The position numbers and the translations under genes are program-made. Of a stretch of 64,000 nucleotides of DNA, positions 8,543 through 19,555 are shown in pieces; within the stretch, counting starts at the first letter, position 1, and each line of letters begins with the position of its first letter. Under the pieces are notes generated by a model that saw only the letters and a program-made list of their open reading frames with translations, ran no database searches and was not told the origin of the DNA. This stretch comes from Desulfotignum sp. (GTDB lineage Bacteria; Desulfobacterota; Desulfobacteria; Desulfobacterales; Desulfobacteraceae), in NCBI GenBank assembly GCA_021737695.1, contig JAIPDL010000004.1, positions 61,624-125,623 on the forward strand, written 5' to 3'.

Positions 8543-9916
8543 ATGCTTATCACAGATATTAAAAGAGTGATCGATCAGGTCAGCCGTGAAAAAGGCATTG
8601 ACCCTGAGGTATTGATAAATACCCTCAAAGAAGCCATTGTTTCGGCAGCCAGAAAAAAACTGGGGCCGCGCGCGGATATCGAAGTCCATTATGATGGCAA
8701 AACCGGTGAGGTCGAAGTGTTCCATTTTAAGGAAGTGGTTGAAGAAGTGGAATTTCCGGACAATGAACTGACTCTGGAACAAGGGTATGAGTTTGATCCC
8801 GAGTGCGAGATCGGAGACAGTTTAGGGATCCGGATAGACACGGAAGAGTTCGGCCGCATTGCCGCCCAGTCCGCCAAACAGGTGATTATCCAGAAAATGC
8901 GGGAAGCTGAACGCAATGCCGTGTATGAAAATTACATCCATAAAAAAGGTAAAATTATCAACGGGATTGTCCAGCGGTTTGACCGGGGCAGCATCATTGT
9001 CAATCTGGGGCAGGCGGAAGCGGTGCTGCGGCCCAGAGAGCAGATGCCCAGGGAAAATTACAAGCGGGGAGACCGGATCCGTGCGTATGTGCTGGATGTT
9101 CTGGAAGAGTCCAAAGGGGCTCAGATCATTTTGTCCCGGACCCATCCCGAATTTTTGATGGAGCTGTTCAAAACAGAGGTCCCGGAAGTGGCCGAGGGTA
9201 TTGTGACACTTCAGGGAGCGGCCCGGGTTCCGGGTGTCCGGGCGAAAATTGCCGTGTCATCCACGGATTCCGATGTGGATCCGGTGGGGGCCTGCGTGGG
9301 TATGAAGGGGAACCGGGTTCAGAATATTGTTCAGGAGCTTCGGGGGGAAAAAATCGATATTGTTCAATGGAGTCCGGATGTGGCCCGGTTTGTCTGCAAT
9401 GCCCTGTCACCTGCTGAGATCTCTCGTGTGATTATCGATGAGGACAACCGGTCCATGGAAGTGATTGTCAATGATGAGTATCTGTCTATTGCCATTGGCA
9501 AGGGAGGCCAGAATGTGTCTTTGGCGTGTGAAATCACCGGGTGGCATCTGGAAGTGACGTCTGAAGAAGACTACAGCCGGGAAGTCAAACTCGGGTATGA
9601 CAGTCTCATGAAATTGGAAAATGTTGGGCTTCCCATGGCGGAAATTTTATTCAAGTCCGGCTACGCCTCTTTGATGGATATTGTGGAAACGTCACCGGAA
9701 GAACTGGCGTCCGTGATGGGGCTTTCTGAGGAGGAAGCCGCCGCGACCATTGCACAGGCACAAAAGCGATTGATGGAAGAACAGGCGGCTGCGGAAATTT
9801 CCCCACCACTTTCTGAAAAAGAGGAACAGGTAGAAGAAATGGAACAGACCGAAGCAGATGATCCGGCAGATGAAACCGACGCTGATGTCATGGATGATAA
9901 CCAGGCTAAACCGTAA
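8543..9916 (+). CDS. nusA: Transcription termination/antitermination factor NusA
   Basis: 457 residues. Order of domains: N-terminal RNA-polymerase-binding domain (IDQVSREKGIDPEVLINTLKEAIVSAARK), S1 domain near 135-200 (GIVQRFDRGSIIVNLGQAEAVLRPREQMP), KH1 (VGACVGMKGNRVQNIVQELRGEKIDIVQW), KH2 (IAIGKGGQNVSLACEITGW), a helix-hairpin-helix repeat (LMDIVETSPEELASVMGLS) and a highly acidic Glu/Asp tail. The tail carries only one obvious C-terminal repeat unit, shorter than the two acidic repeats of enterobacterial NusA. Confidence 0.96.
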   Translation: MLITDIKRVIDQVSREKGIDPEVLINTLKEAIVSAARKKLGPRADIEVHYDGKTGEVEVFHFKEVVEEVEFPDNELTLEQGYEFDPECEIGDSLGIRIDTEEFGRIAAQSAKQVIIQKMREAERNAVYENYIHKKGKIINGIVQRFDRGSIIVNLGQAEAVLRPREQMPRENYKRGDRIRAYVLDVLEESKGAQIILSRTHPEFLMELFKTEVPEVAEGIVTLQGAARVPGVRAKIAVSSTDSDVDPVGACVGMKGNRVQNIVQELRGEKIDIVQWSPDVARFVCNALSPAEISRVIIDEDNRSMEVIVNDEYLSIAIGKGGQNVSLACEITGWHLEVTSEEDYSREVKLGYDSLMKLENVGLPMAEILFKSGYASLMDIVETSPEELASVMGLSEEEAAATIAQAQKRLMEEQAAAEISPPLSEKEEQVEEMEQTEADDPADETDADVMDDNQAKP

Positions 9917-9989
9917 ATCGCATACACAAACCAGCAAAACCGCAGGCTAGGGCAAAGAACATTAAAAGAGGATTACTTGGGGGCAAGGT

Positions 9990-12974
9990 ATGGCGAAACT
10001 CAGAGTATACGAATTGGCAAAAGATCTGAACATGACAAACAAGGCACTGCTCAATAAACTCAAAGAGATAGATATTGATGCAAAGAGCCATATGAGTTCT
10101 CTGGAGGACAGTGCAATCAAACAGATCAGAGCCAGTTTGTTCGGCAAGTCCAGACAAAAAGAAGACCTCAAGGTCCGCCCCTCGGTAATACGTCGGCGCA
10201 AAAAGAAAGGCGGGCGTGATCCCTATAGGGAATCCGGAGAAAAATCGGTGGATGCTGCAGCATCGGAAATGGATGTACACAAAACCGAAGATACCACAGA
10301 CGGGCGGGAAACAGCCATTGATACACCGGACGCCCCACCGGTGGCGGCTGAACAAAAACCTGTGCCAAAAAAATCTGCCGATGCCCCGGAATCCTCTGAC
10401 GTGTCACCGCCCCAAAAAACATCTTTGACAAAAAAGAAAAAATCCCAGCCTGCCAGAATTATTAAACCGGCAAAAGCGGCCCTCCCCCCCGAGCCGGAAT
10501 CGGTCAAGCCGACACCAGCCTCAGAACCTGTGGATACAAAAACGAAACAAAAATCGGCGGCTGTTTCTGATCCGGCACCTTCATCTGCAGAATCGGTTGA
10601 TCAAAAAGCGCCTGAAACAACATCATTACCGGTGGAAGAAAAAAGTGTGACAGACGATATCGCCCAAGAGGGGCCTTCGACTGTTGCGACGGATAAGGAA
10701 GCGGAAACAACAGACAAGGAAACTCAAAAATCAGATGTTTCCCGGGAAGCGCCGGCAACACCTGAGACGGAAGAGGCAAAAGCATCCAAAAAGAAAAAGA
10801 AAAAAAAGAAATCCACCCCGGCCAAGATCGTGAAAAAAGCGGATCCTGTGGTTTTGGAAAACATTCGGAAAACCAGGGTGGAAGAAGAGAAAAAAGACAT
10901 GGGTTCAGAGCGAACTGCCCGACCGGCTGCATCGAATCGAGCCGGTGCGGTTGCCACCGGTCCGGATACAGGTGCGGCGTTTATTCCAGGCGAACCGGAT
11001 CCGGGGTTCAGAAAAAAAGACCGTCGCAAGGATGAGGGGGCAGGTGATTCGTTTGACGGTAAAAGAAAGAAACGTAAAAAGAAATCAGTGGTTGAGGGAG
11101 AAGAACTCTACCGGGGCCGCGGCAAAAAGAAACGGGGCAAAAAAGATAACCGGGCCAAAAAAGGAGGGTTCCAGAAAACTCAGATCACAACCCCCAAGGC
11201 GATCAAGCGGCGGATCAAGATTGACGAAGCCATTGAGCTGGCAGAACTGGCCAAACGGATGGGAATCAAGGCCAATGAGATGATTGCCAAACTCATGACC
11301 ATGGGCGTGATGGCCACGGTCAACCAGACCATTGATTTTGAAACAGCGACCCTGGTGGCGGCGGAATTTGATTTTGAAGTGGAAAAAGCCAGTTTTGAAG
11401 AAGATGTCCTGCTTCAGGTCGAAACTGAAAATGAAGATAAGGGCCACATGATCAAGACCCCCCCCGTGGTCACCATTATGGGACATGTGGACCATGGAAA
11501 AACATCATTGCTGGATGTCATCCGAAAATCCAAGATTACCAGCGGAGAGGCTGGTGGTATTACCCAGCACATCGGGGCGTATAACGTCGATACCCCCAAA
11601 GGCGGGCGGATCACGTTTCTGGATACCCCGGGCCATGCCGCTTTTACCGCCATGCGATCCAGAGGGGCCAAGGTGACGGATATTGTTATTCTGGTGGTGG
11701 CGGCGGATGATGGTGTCATGCCCCAGACCATTGAGGCCATAAATCATTCCAAAGCTGCCGGGGTGCCGGTCGTGGTGGCGGTGAACAAAATAGACAAACC
11801 CGGGGCGGATCCGGACCGGATTCTGCGGGAACTGGCTGAAATGGACCTTTTGGCGGAAGAATGGGGCGGAGACGTGATTTTTGTCAGAGTGTCCGCCAAA
11901 ACCGGGGAAGGGATCGATGATTTGCTGGAAATGGTACTGCTCCAGTCCGAAGTGCTGGAACTTAAGGCCAATCCGGATCGGAATGCCAGCGGTTATGTGG
12001 TGGAATCCCGGCTGGATACCGGCCGGGGAGCCGTGGCCACGGTGCTGGTGAAACAGGGTACTCTGCGGGATGGGGATTCCATCGTGTGCGGGCTCCATTC
12101 CGGCAAAATTCGGGCCATGATCGATGATATAGGTGACCGGATTGAAGAAGCCGGTCCCTCCACCCCGGCGGAAATCGTTGGATTGACCGGGGTTCCGGAT
12201 GCCGGAGACGAGTTTGTGGCCGTGGCTACAGACAAGGATGCCAAACAGATCGCCAGCCACCGCATGCAGAAACAGCGGGCCAAAGAACTGGCCAAAAAGA
12301 GCCGGGCCAACCTGGAAAAAATGTTCGAGAATTTAGGTTCCGAGGAAATCAAAGAGTTGAAGCTGATCGTCAAAGCGGATGTCCAGGGATCTATCGAAGC
12401 ATTGAACGATTCCCTCAAGGATCTGGCCAAAGAAGAAGTGGATATCAAGATCATCCATTCCGGAGTCGGTACCATCAACGAATCAGATGTGGGTCTGGCC
12501 AGTGTGTCGGATGCCATCATTATCGGATTCAATGTCAGGCCCACACCCCAAATCCGGAAACTGGCCAAGGACGACAATGTGGACATGCGGTTCTATGATA
12601 TCATCTATGATGTGATCAATGATATCAAGGCGGCCCTGGATGGCATGATGCCTTCCACCTTTCATGAGATCATCATCGGCCGGGCCGAGGTGCGGGATAT
12701 CTTTGTGGTGCCTAAAATCGGCACCATTGCCGGATGCCATATTGCCGAAGGCAAGGTGATCCGGGGTAAGAAAATAAGGCTGCTCAGAGAAGGTGTGATC
12801 AAGTGTGACACCCAGCTGTCCTCTCTGCGCCGATTCAAGGACGATGTCAAAGAAGTGGACCAGGGGTATGAATGCGGCATCGGTCTGGCCAAATACAATG
12901 ATATCAAGGCGGGCGATATCATCGAGTGTTATGAAGTGGAAGAAAGAAAATATGCGCCCCAGAAAGAGAACTGA
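9990..12974 (+). CDS. infB: Translation initiation factor IF-2
   Basis: 994 residues; the extra length compared with short IF-2 forms is a long charged linker. An IF2_N domain ([24 protein letters not shown]) is followed by about 370 low-complexity residues rich in Lys, Glu, Ala, Pro and Ser, then a second IF2_N-like domain (about 415-465). The GTPase core holds G1 GHVDHGKT (about residue 499), [12 protein letters not shown] and [12 protein letters not shown]. Domains II, III and the fMet-tRNA-binding C-domain complete it. Its TGA overlaps the ATG of rbfA. Confidence 0.97.
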   Translation: MAKLRVYELAKDLNMTNKALLNKLKEIDIDAKSHMSSLEDSAIKQIRASLFGKSRQKEDLKVRPSVIRRRKKKGGRDPYRESGEKSVDAAASEMDVHKTEDTTDGRETAIDTPDAPPVAAEQKPVPKKSADAPESSDVSPPQKTSLTKKKKSQPARIIKPAKAALPPEPESVKPTPASEPVDTKTKQKSAAVSDPAPSSAESVDQKAPETTSLPVEEKSVTDDIAQEGPSTVATDKEAETTDKETQKSDVSREAPATPETEEAKASKKKKKKKKSTPAKIVKKADPVVLENIRKTRVEEEKKDMGSERTARPAASNRAGAVATGPDTGAAFIPGEPDPGFRKKDRRKDEGAGDSFDGKRKKRKKKSVVEGEELYRGRGKKKRGKKDNRAKKGGFQKTQITTPKAIKRRIKIDEAIELAELAKRMGIKANEMIAKLMTMGVMATVNQTIDFETATLVAAEFDFEVEKASFEEDVLLQVETENEDKGHMIKTPPVVTIMGHVDHGKTSLLDVIRKSKITSGEAGGITQHIGAYNVDTPKGGRITFLDTPGHAAFTAMRSRGAKVTDIVILVVAADDGVMPQTIEAINHSKAAGVPVVVAVNKIDKPGADPDRILRELAEMDLLAEEWGGDVIFVRVSAKTGEGIDDLLEMVLLQSEVLELKANPDRNASGYVVESRLDTGRGAVATVLVKQGTLRDGDSIVCGLHSGKIRAMIDDIGDRIEEAGPSTPAEIVGLTGVPDAGDEFVAVATDKDAKQIASHRMQKQRAKELAKKSRANLEKMFENLGSEEIKELKLIVKADVQGSIEALNDSLKDLAKEEVDIKIIHSGVGTINESDVGLASVSDAIIIGFNVRPTPQIRKLAKDDNVDMRFYDIIYDVINDIKAALDGMMPSTFHEIIIGRAEVRDIFVVPKIGTIAGCHIAEGKVIRGKKIRLLREGVIKCDTQLSSLRRFKDDVKEVDQGYECGIGLAKYNDIKAGDIIECYEVEERKYAPQKEN

Positions 12975-13360
12975 TGAAACCATATACACGGGCTGAACGG
13001 ATCAGCACAAAGATCCAGCAGGCCATAACCGAGCTTCTGACCAAAAAACTCAGTGATCCCCGAATAGATATGGCCACGGTGTCCCGGGTCAAACTGACCC
13101 CGGACCTGAGGCTGGCCAGTATCTATGTGACGGTTTTCGGAGATGAGGACCGGATTGCGGCCACTTTGGCGGGTTTTAAAAATTCCAAAGGATTTATCAA
13201 AAAGCACATCGCTCCCCAGCTGGGACTCAAATATATGCCGGAACTGCGGTTTTTTCACGATGATTCATTTGACAAAGCCGCCAGAATGGATGCCTTGATC
13301 GATTCAGTGGTCAAAGATCTCCCCAAAGATTCAGATCCCGGCAGCAAGGAATCTGAATAG
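12974..13360 (+). CDS. rbfA: 30S ribosome-binding factor A
   Basis: 128 residues, KH-like fold. Conserved stretches are RAERISTKIQQAITELLTKK, DPRIDMATVSRVKLTPDLRLASIYVTVFG and the tail LRFFHDDSFDKAARMDALI. RbfA assists late 16S rRNA processing. The start overlaps the infB stop (TGATG), indicating coupled translation. Confidence 0.95.
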   Translation: MKPYTRAERISTKIQQAITELLTKKLSDPRIDMATVSRVKLTPDLRLASIYVTVFGDEDRIAATLAGFKNSKGFIKKHIAPQLGLKYMPELRFFHDDSFDKAARMDALIDSVVKDLPKDSDPGSKESE

Positions 13361-13391
13361 GCATCTTTGTTTTGAAAAAGCGGCGGTATTA

Positions 13392-14297
13392 ATGAAAAAC
13401 GGTATGGTGTTGATCAACAAGCCGGAAGGGATCTCTTCCGCCCGGGTCGTCAGTCAGGTCAAAAAGATATTTCAAGTAAAAAAAGCCGGCCATACCGGAA
13501 CGCTGGATCCGTTTGCCACAGGTCTTTTGCCGATCGCCTTAGGGCAGGCCACCCGACTGACCCGGTTTTTTCTGGGGGGCGCCAAGCAGTACCGGGCCAC
13601 AGTGAATTTGGGGATTGAAACCGACACCTACGACCGGACCGGCCAGATTGTCCATCAAGCAGATCCTCGATTCCTTGGTGCTATTGAACCGGAACAGGTA
13701 CAACACATCGTGGCAGGATTCAAAGGAAAACAGCGGCAGATCGCGCCCAGCTTTTCCGCGTTGAAACACCAGGGTCAGCCTTTGTATAAACTGGCCCGTC
13801 AGGGGAAAATGATCCAGAAACCCGCCCGGCCCATTGAGATTTTTTCCATCCGGATGATTGCTGTGAACCTGCCGGAATTTGAACTGGATATCCATTGTTC
13901 CGGCGGCACATATATCCGGAGTCTGGCCCATGACATGGGAGAACAGCTGGGGTGCGGCGCACATTTGTCAAAATTGTGCCGGACGGGTGTCAGTCATTTT
14001 ACACTGGATCAGGCCCATGAATTGGAAGCATTGCCCGGCCATCCTTTGGACAGATCAGTGATTCCCATGACAGACTGTCTGTCTTTTCTGCCCCGGATAC
14101 AGGTGGACGATGCCATGGGCAAAAAAATCGGGCATGGGATGAAACTGTCTGACCATGAGGTCTGTTCATTTCAGACAGAACCGGTGCCTGCACAGACCCC
14201 GGTCCGGGTCCTGGATTCGACCGGTCGGCTTATTGCCGTGATAGAACTGGATACAGACCGGCCAGAATATAATTATTGTTGCGTTTTAAACCGGTAA
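13392..14297 (+). CDS. truB: tRNA pseudouridine(55) synthase
   Basis: 301 residues. TruB makes pseudouridine 55 in the T loop. The catalytic Asp is D39 in GHTGTLDPFATGLLPIALG. Other family motifs are INKPEGISSARVV at the start, KQYRATVNLGIETDTYDRTG, and CSGGTYIRSLAHDMGEQLGCGAHLSKLCRTGVSHF. A C-terminal PUA-like extension is present. It lies 31 bp after rbfA and ends the rimP-to-truB run. Confidence 0.95.
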   Translation: MKNGMVLINKPEGISSARVVSQVKKIFQVKKAGHTGTLDPFATGLLPIALGQATRLTRFFLGGAKQYRATVNLGIETDTYDRTGQIVHQADPRFLGAIEPEQVQHIVAGFKGKQRQIAPSFSALKHQGQPLYKLARQGKMIQKPARPIEIFSIRMIAVNLPEFELDIHCSGGTYIRSLAHDMGEQLGCGAHLSKLCRTGVSHFTLDQAHELEALPGHPLDRSVIPMTDCLSFLPRIQVDDAMGKKIGHGMKLSDHEVCSFQTEPVPAQTPVRVLDSTGRLIAVIELDTDRPEYNYCCVLNR

Positions 14298-14469
14298 ATG
14301 ATAAAAAAATGGGTCCCATTGTAATGAAAAAATGTGGGCAGTTTCAGTATCGGCCGTTTGGCAGAAACATCGGGATCGTCTGAATGGAATATTGGATGCC
14401 CCTGGTAACGGCGCAAAGCCGGCCAAATGAATGCCGGAATTTATTTATTCCAGATAAAGGAGTCACACC

Positions 14470-14739
14470 GTGGTTTTATTAGCAGAAAACAAAGAAGAGA
14501 TGATTGAGCAGTTCAAGATCCATGAGTCAGATACCGGGTCACCCGAGGTGCAGGTGGCCATTTTAACTCACCGCATCAGCTACCTGACCCAACATTTGAA
14601 AGTGCATAAAAAAGATCATCATTCCCGCCGGGGATTGTTGATTCTGGTCGGACGGCGCCGAAACCTGCTGGATTATGTCAAGAAAAAAGACATCAACCGG
14701 TATCGGTCTTTGATCGATAGGCTGGGGCTCAGAAGATAA
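14470..14739 (+). CDS. rpsO: 30S ribosomal protein S15
   Basis: 89 residues, standard length. Conserved [41 protein letters not shown] and [14 protein letters not shown]15 binds 16S rRNA early in platform assembly and can repress its own messenger. The start is GTG with AAAGGAG 7 bp upstream. The 172 bp before it contain only short AT-rich inverted repeats that I cannot assign. Confidence 0.96.
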   Translation: MVLLAENKEEMIEQFKIHESDTGSPEVQVAILTHRISYLTQHLKVHKKDHHSRRGLLILVGRRRNLLDYVKKKDINRYRSLIDRLGLRR

Positions 14740-14748
14740 TATGATGAT

Positions 14749-14790
14749 AAACCGGTTTTTGGCTGTGCTCAGGTCAAAAACCGGTTTTTT
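14749..14790 (+). terminator. Rho-independent terminator/attenuator between rpsO and pnp
   Basis: A perfect 13-bp stem (AAACCGGTTTTTG with CAAAAACCGGTTT) and a 13-nt loop, running into further T residues. It begins 10 bp after the rpsO stop. In E. coli the rpsO-pnp junction also carries a leaky terminator. Confidence 0.8.
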
Positions 14791-14835
14791 GCAGTTGACC
14801 GGGCGGCAATTCTTGAAAACACGAATAAATAAGTT

Positions 14836-14878
14836 CGCATCTGTGCCATCCAGCAATTTGTTGGATGATACACATGCG
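14836..14878 (+). promoter_or_regulatory. Stem-loop in the pnp leader
   Basis: An upper stem ATCCAGCA/TGTTGGAT (one G-T pair) closes a three-base loop, and a lower stem CGCAT plus GTG pairs with CAC plus ATGCG. The structure ends 66 bp before the pnp ATG. In E. coli a leader hairpin cut by RNase III mediates PNPase autoregulation; analogous function here is inferred from position. Confidence 0.45.
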
Positions 14879-14944
14879 GGTTTATTGTTTTGAGTGTTTT
14901 TTAATGGATTTCCGCCTTTTTTACCTAATTTAAAAGGAGAAATC

Positions 14945-17035
14945 ATGGAGAAAACATTAACAGCGACAGTCGGCGGCAGGGAAGTTTCCATCAGCACCGG
15001 CAAAATGGCCAAACAGGCATCCGGTGCGGTGGTGGTGCAGTTGGGTGAAACTGTGGTACTGGTGACGGCCGTGGCCGCAAAAAATCCCAAAGAGGATGTG
15101 AATTTTCTGCCCCTGACCGTGGAGTACCAGGAACGAATTTATGCGGCCGGCCGGATTCCGGGCAACTATTTCCGGCGGGAGATCGGCCGGCCGTCTGAAG
15201 ATGAAACATTGCGGGCCAGACAGATCGACCGGCCCATCCGTCCGTTGTTTACACAAGGATATAATTTTGAAACCCAGGTCATCGCCACCGTGCTGTCAAC
15301 CGATAAAATGTGTGACCCGGGCATTCTGGCCCTGGTGGGGGCATCTGCGGCCCTGGAAATTTCAGATATCCCGTTTGACGGCCCCATTGCCGGTATCAAG
15401 GTGGGGCGTATCAACGGTGAGTTCGTTGCCAACCCCACCCTGGAACAGATGATGGAAAGTGATATCGATTTGACGGTGGCAGGTTCTAAAACCGGTGTGG
15501 TCATGGTGGAAGCCGGCGCCAATGTCGTGTCGGAAAAAGACATGCTGGATGCCATTTATTTCGGTCACGATGCCATGCAGCCCATCATTGACATGCAGGT
15601 GGAATTGAAAAACAGCGTGGGCAAGGAAAAGAAAGTGTTTGTTCCCGCAGAACGGGATTCGGAACTGGCTGCCAAGGTCGTTGATTTCGCGAAAGACGGC
15701 ATCCGTGAACGCGTCCAGATCAAGACCAAAATAGACCGTCAGAATGCGTTAAGTCTTTACAAAGATGAGGTGGTGGAACATTTTACCCAGGAGTATCCGG
15801 ACCAGGGGAAGGAAATCAAGGAAAATTTCAGCAAGGCGGTCAAGGAAGTCAGCCGTGAGATCACCTTGACACAAAATCATCGCATTGACGGCCGGGCCTT
15901 TGATGAAATCCGCCACATCACCTGTGAAGTGGGAATGCTGCGAAGACCCCACGGCAGTGCGCTGTTTACCCGGGGAGAGACTCAGGTGCTGGGGGTGATG
16001 ACCCTGGGGTCCGGCCCGGATGAACAGCGGGTGGAAACCCTGGCCGGCAACGAGACCCGGGCGTTTATGCTGCATTACAATTTTCCTCCCTATTCCGTGG
16101 GAGAGGTGAAGCGGGCCGGCGGTCCCAGCCGCCGGGATATTGGCCACGGCAATCTTGCCACCCGTGCCATTGAGCGGATACTGCCGGATCCGGCAGATTT
16201 TGAATACACCATCCGGCTGGTGGGTGAGGTCATGGAGTCCAACGGGTCGTCCTCCATGGGCACGATCTGTGCCGGGTGCCTGGCGCTCATGGATGGCGGT
16301 GTTCCCATCAAGGCACCGGTTTCCGGTATTGCCATGGGATTGATCAAAGACGGGGACAATACCGTGATTCTGTCGGATATCCTGGGGGATGAAGATCATT
16401 TCGGGGATATGGATTTCAAGGTGGCCGGTCCTGAAGCCGGTATCACAGCCCTGCAAATGGATATCAAGATCAAGGAGCTGTCCAAAGATGTCATGGAAAA
16501 AGCCCTGATTCAGGCCAAAGCAGGCCGGCTTCATATTCTGGGAGAGATGTTGAAAACCATCAACACGTACCGGGAGGATATTTCTCCCCATGCGCCCAAA
16601 ATTTTGAGCATCACCATCAATCCGGACAAGATCAGGGACATTATCGGCCCCGGGGGCAAGATTATCCGGGCACTCCAGGCGGACACCAACACCACCATTG
16701 AGGTGGATGACTCCGGACTGGTGAAGATCGCCGGAGAAAATCAGGAAGATGCGGAGCGGGCCCTGGCCATGGTGGCGGATATTGCACTGGATCCGGAAAT
16801 CGGAGCCATCTATGAAGGCAAGGTCGTGAAAATTACCGATTTCGGGGCGTTTGTGAATATCAAATCCGGCACCGACGGTCTGGTTCATATTTCCGAGCTG
16901 GCTGACTACCGGGTCAAGAAGGTCACGGATGTGGTCAAAGAGGGGGATGTGATCAAGGTCAAGGTCCTGGACATCACCCGGGACGGAAAAATCAAGCTCA
17001 GCTACAAAGCTGTCAAGGCGGATGAAAAAGAATAA
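14945..17035 (+). CDS. pnp: Polyribonucleotide nucleotidyltransferase (PNPase)
   Basis: 696 residues. PNPase is a phosphate-dependent 3'-5' exoribonuclease. It carries two RNase PH domains (first from [29 protein letters not shown]; second from [37 protein letters not shown]), the catalytic-site region [26 protein letters not shown], a KH domain ([21 protein letters not shown], about 560-620) and a C-terminal S1 domain ([30 protein letters not shown]). The ATG at 14945 has AAAAGGAG 6 bp upstream. The 3' end overlaps the next gene by 14 bp. Confidence 0.97.
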   Translation: MEKTLTATVGGREVSISTGKMAKQASGAVVVQLGETVVLVTAVAAKNPKEDVNFLPLTVEYQERIYAAGRIPGNYFRREIGRPSEDETLRARQIDRPIRPLFTQGYNFETQVIATVLSTDKMCDPGILALVGASAALEISDIPFDGPIAGIKVGRINGEFVANPTLEQMMESDIDLTVAGSKTGVVMVEAGANVVSEKDMLDAIYFGHDAMQPIIDMQVELKNSVGKEKKVFVPAERDSELAAKVVDFAKDGIRERVQIKTKIDRQNALSLYKDEVVEHFTQEYPDQGKEIKENFSKAVKEVSREITLTQNHRIDGRAFDEIRHITCEVGMLRRPHGSALFTRGETQVLGVMTLGSGPDEQRVETLAGNETRAFMLHYNFPPYSVGEVKRAGGPSRRDIGHGNLATRAIERILPDPADFEYTIRLVGEVMESNGSSSMGTICAGCLALMDGGVPIKAPVSGIAMGLIKDGDNTVILSDILGDEDHFGDMDFKVAGPEAGITALQMDIKIKELSKDVMEKALIQAKAGRLHILGEMLKTINTYREDISPHAPKILSITINPDKIRDIIGPGGKIIRALQADTNTTIEVDDSGLVKIAGENQEDAERALAMVADIALDPEIGAIYEGKVVKITDFGAFVNIKSGTDGLVHISELADYRVKKVTDVVKEGDVIKVKVLDITRDGKIKLSYKAVKADEKE

Positions 17036-17819
17036 TTCTTTTTGCGTCTGTCCGCTGGCTTCGGGCAGCAAAGGCAACGCGTTGCTGGTCTCCACGCCGG
17101 ACACCGCCATCCTGGTGGATGCCGGGTTGTCCGGTGTGGAGCTTCAGCGGCGGATGGCGGCCGTGGGACAGGATCCTGCTGATTTGTCCGCCATTGTCAT
17201 TACCCATGAACATATCGATCATGTCAGAGGCGCCGGGGTCCTGAGCCGGCGATTCAATATTCCGGTTTATATCTCTTCCGCCACCCACCAGGCCTGCACC
17301 AAATTGGGTCATATATCGGCGCTTACCTATTTTGATTGCGGGAACCGTTTCCAGATACAGGATTTGACTGTGACTCCTTTTTCCATTTCCCATGATGCGT
17401 CGGATCCGGCCGGGCTGACAGTGACCTGGCAGGAGCGTAAAATAGGCATTGCCACGGATCTGGGGGTGGTGACCAACCTGGTACGGACCCATCTGTCCGG
17501 TTCCGATGTTCTATATCTGGAATCCAATCATGATCCGGAGATGCTCACCAACGGGTCTTATCCCTGGCATTTGAAACAACGCATCAAATCCCGCGTCGGT
17601 CATTTGTCCAATCATGATGCCGGCACCCTTCTGGCGGACCTTTACCATGACCAGCTGCACCATGTGATCCTGGCCCATCTGAGCGAGGAGAACAACCGGC
17701 CTGAACGGGCGCTGGCCGAGGTGGGCCAGTGTCTGAACCGGCCGGGCATCGCTCTGTGTGTTGCCGGACCCGAACGGCCTGGAGACGTGATCCGAATAGC
17801 AGGAGAGGAAAAACCATGA
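17022..17819 (+). CDS. Metallo-beta-lactamase-fold hydrolase, WalJ/YycJ-like
   Basis: 265 residues. The WalJ/YycJ signature is clear: [14 protein letters not shown] near the N-terminus, LVDAGLSG, and the metal site THEHIDH at residues 61-67. Further metal ligands lie in SHDASDP and in the [12 protein letters not shown] and HLSNHDA segments. YycJ-like proteins are reported as DNA exonucleases linked to cell-wall and repair phenotypes; a general role in nucleic-acid processing fits the position after pnp. It starts inside the pnp 3' end (14-bp overlap), so translation is probably coupled. Confidence 0.85.
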   Translation: MKKNNSFCVCPLASGSKGNALLVSTPDTAILVDAGLSGVELQRRMAAVGQDPADLSAIVITHEHIDHVRGAGVLSRRFNIPVYISSATHQACTKLGHISALTYFDCGNRFQIQDLTVTPFSISHDASDPAGLTVTWQERKIGIATDLGVVTNLVRTHLSGSDVLYLESNHDPEMLTNGSYPWHLKQRIKSRVGHLSNHDAGTLLADLYHDQLHHVILAHLSEENNRPERALAEVGQCLNRPGIALCVAGPERPGDVIRIAGEEKP

Positions 17820-17869
17820 TGACAGAGGAATCACCCAAAAAAATGGTATTCTGGATCAAACCGGTGTAA
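17816..17869 (+). CDS. Possible 17-residue peptide, coupled to the WalJ-like gene
   Basis: An ATG overlapping the previous stop (ATGA) and preceded by AGGAGAGG opens a frame of 17 codons ([17 protein letters not shown]) before TAA. The ribosome site is strong, but the peptide is too short to recognise. It may be the stump of a lost gene or a chance frame. Confidence 0.25.
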   Translation: MMTEESPKKMVFWIKPV

Positions 17870-17872
17870 AAA

Positions 17873-17898
17873 AAGGAATAATCCTTGACTGTTTTTTT
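17873..17898 (+). terminator. Weak hairpin with T run after the pnp/WalJ-like genes
   Basis: AAGGA/TCCTT stem with a 4-base loop, then GACTG and seven T residues. The stem is short; position supports termination before the proline dehydrogenase gene. Confidence 0.4.
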
Positions 17899-17959
17899 AT
17901 AATGGTTTAACCATTGAGGGAAAGTATCTGAAAATTCATTCAAAAGGAGTTTGATTATC

Positions 17960-18871
17960 ATGATAAATAAACTTATCAGTCAGATTCTTCCCCATATGCC
18001 TGAGAAGCTGATCTGGCAGTTTTCAAAGGAGTATATTGCCGGGAAAACCACGGAACAGGCCTTCGAAGCGTCCAGGGAGCTGAACCGGAACAATACCCTG
18101 GTCACCCTGGATATTCTGGGTGAGTTCATTGAAAACATGGACCAGGCCAAAGAAAACCGGGATCAGTATATTGATCTGATCAACACGATGGAAGCCACGG
18201 ACGTCCAGGGGAATTATTCCATCAAACCCACCATGTTCGGTCTTCTTCTGGACAAGCAGACCTGTTCTGATTTCATGCGGGATATTGTCGCGACAGCGGC
18301 TGGATATGATAATTTTGTCCGCATCGACATGGAAAACTCTCCCACCGTGGACGACACCATTGAAATTTTCAGGCGGATCAAAGCGGAATTTCCAAAAAAT
18401 GTTGGATTGGTGCTTCAGGCGTACCTGAAACGAACCCGCTCCGATATCGAAGCCATGTTGGATCTGAAATCAGATGAGACTGACCTGAATTTCCGGCTGT
18501 GCAAAGGGATCTATGTGGAATCTCCGGCCATTGCCTACAAAAAATATGAAGAGATCAATGCCTATTATCTGGAAGATCTGGAATTCATGTTCCAGAACGG
18601 CATCTACCCGGGCATTGCCACCCATGACAAACCTCTGATTGAAGGGGCGCTGAATCTGATCAAAAAATACAACATCCCCAAAGACCGGTATGAATTTCAG
18701 ATGCTGTACGGTGTGACCCCCAAACAGCGGCAGAGCCTTGCGGATGCCGGTCACAAGGTGCGGGTGTATGTGCCGTTCGGGGAACACTGGTTCGGTTATT
18801 CCACCCGCCGGCTCAAGGAAAATCCAGCCATGGTCACCCATATTGTGAAGGCGTTGTTTGCCAAAGGATAA
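17960..18871 (+). CDS. Proline dehydrogenase (monofunctional)
   Basis: 303 residues, the length of single-domain FAD-dependent proline dehydrogenases, which oxidise proline to pyrroline-5-carboxylate. Barrel motifs are present: SIKPTMFGLLLD (strand with the conserved Lys), FVRIDMENSPTVDDTIEIFRRI, VGLVLQAYLKRT, RLCKGIYVESPAIAYKK, GIATHDKPLIEGAL, FQMLYGV and VRVYVPFGEHWFGYSTRRLKENP. The ATG at 17960 is preferred to an in-frame TTG at 17951 because AAGGAG (17944-17949) is correctly spaced only for the former. No P5C dehydrogenase gene lies alongside. A nitroreductase gene follows after 16 bp. Confidence 0.9.
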   Translation: MINKLISQILPHMPEKLIWQFSKEYIAGKTTEQAFEASRELNRNNTLVTLDILGEFIENMDQAKENRDQYIDLINTMEATDVQGNYSIKPTMFGLLLDKQTCSDFMRDIVATAAGYDNFVRIDMENSPTVDDTIEIFRRIKAEFPKNVGLVLQAYLKRTRSDIEAMLDLKSDETDLNFRLCKGIYVESPAIAYKKYEEINAYYLEDLEFMFQNGIYPGIATHDKPLIEGALNLIKKYNIPKDRYEFQMLYGVTPKQRQSLADAGHKVRVYVPFGEHWFGYSTRRLKENPAMVTHIVKALFAKG

Positions 18872-18887
18872 ATAAGGAGATGCCGCC

Positions 18888-19511
18888 ATGAACGCTGTCA
18901 TCGATGCCTTGAATTTTCGTCATGCCTGCAAGAAATTCGACCCGGCCAGAAAGATTGCCACTAAAGATCTGGACACGATTCTGGCGGCGGCGGTGCTATC
19001 TCCCTCTTCCTTTGGTATGGAGGCCTGGAAATTTATGGTGCTGCAATCACCGGATATCCGGGAAAAACTGCGCCCGGCCTGCTGGGATCAGGCTCAGATA
19101 ACTGACAGCAGTTATGTGATCGTGATTCTGGCCAGACCGGATCAGGTGGCCCCGGGCCACCCGTATGTGGCTGAAAGTTTTGGCCGCAGAGGGCTGCCCG
19201 AAGATGCCACTGCCGCATATATTGAAAAATACCGGCATCATATGGAAACAGAGGTGCTGCCCCGAATGAGCCTGTACGCCTGGTGCAGCAAACAGTGTTA
19301 TATTGCGTTGGCTGATATCATGACCGCTGCCGCGGCAATGGGTATTGATTCCTGTCCCATGGAGGGATTTGAAAAAGACCGGGTTGAGCAGATTCTGGAA
19401 ATCGATACCCAAAAGTTCGAAGTGGCGGTACTGGTGGCTTTAGGATACCGGTTGGATCAACAGCCGCCCCGGCAGCGGTATCCCCTGGAGACACTGGTGG
19501 AAATCCGTTGA
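18888..19511 (+). CDS. Nitroreductase-family NAD(P)H:FMN oxidoreductase (NfsB-like)
   Basis: 207 residues. FMN-binding nitroreductase features are NFRHACKKFDPARKI near the N-terminus (the conserved Arg and Lys), LSPSSFGMEAWKFMVLQ, and the C-terminal GIDSCPMEGFEKDRVEQIL followed by ALGYR. These enzymes reduce quinones, nitroaromatics or flavins; the real substrate is unknown. AAGGAG lies before the ATG. It probably shares a transcript with the proline dehydrogenase and ends facing the ABC exporter genes. Confidence 0.88.
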   Translation: MNAVIDALNFRHACKKFDPARKIATKDLDTILAAAVLSPSSFGMEAWKFMVLQSPDIREKLRPACWDQAQITDSSYVIVILARPDQVAPGHPYVAESFGRRGLPEDATAAYIEKYRHHMETEVLPRMSLYAWCSKQCYIALADIMTAAAAMGIDSCPMEGFEKDRVEQILEIDTQKFEVAVLVALGYRLDQQPPRQRYPLETLVEIR

Positions 19512-19555
19512 CAGGTCCGGCCTGATTTGGTTTTCTTTTACCGGCCATATACCAG

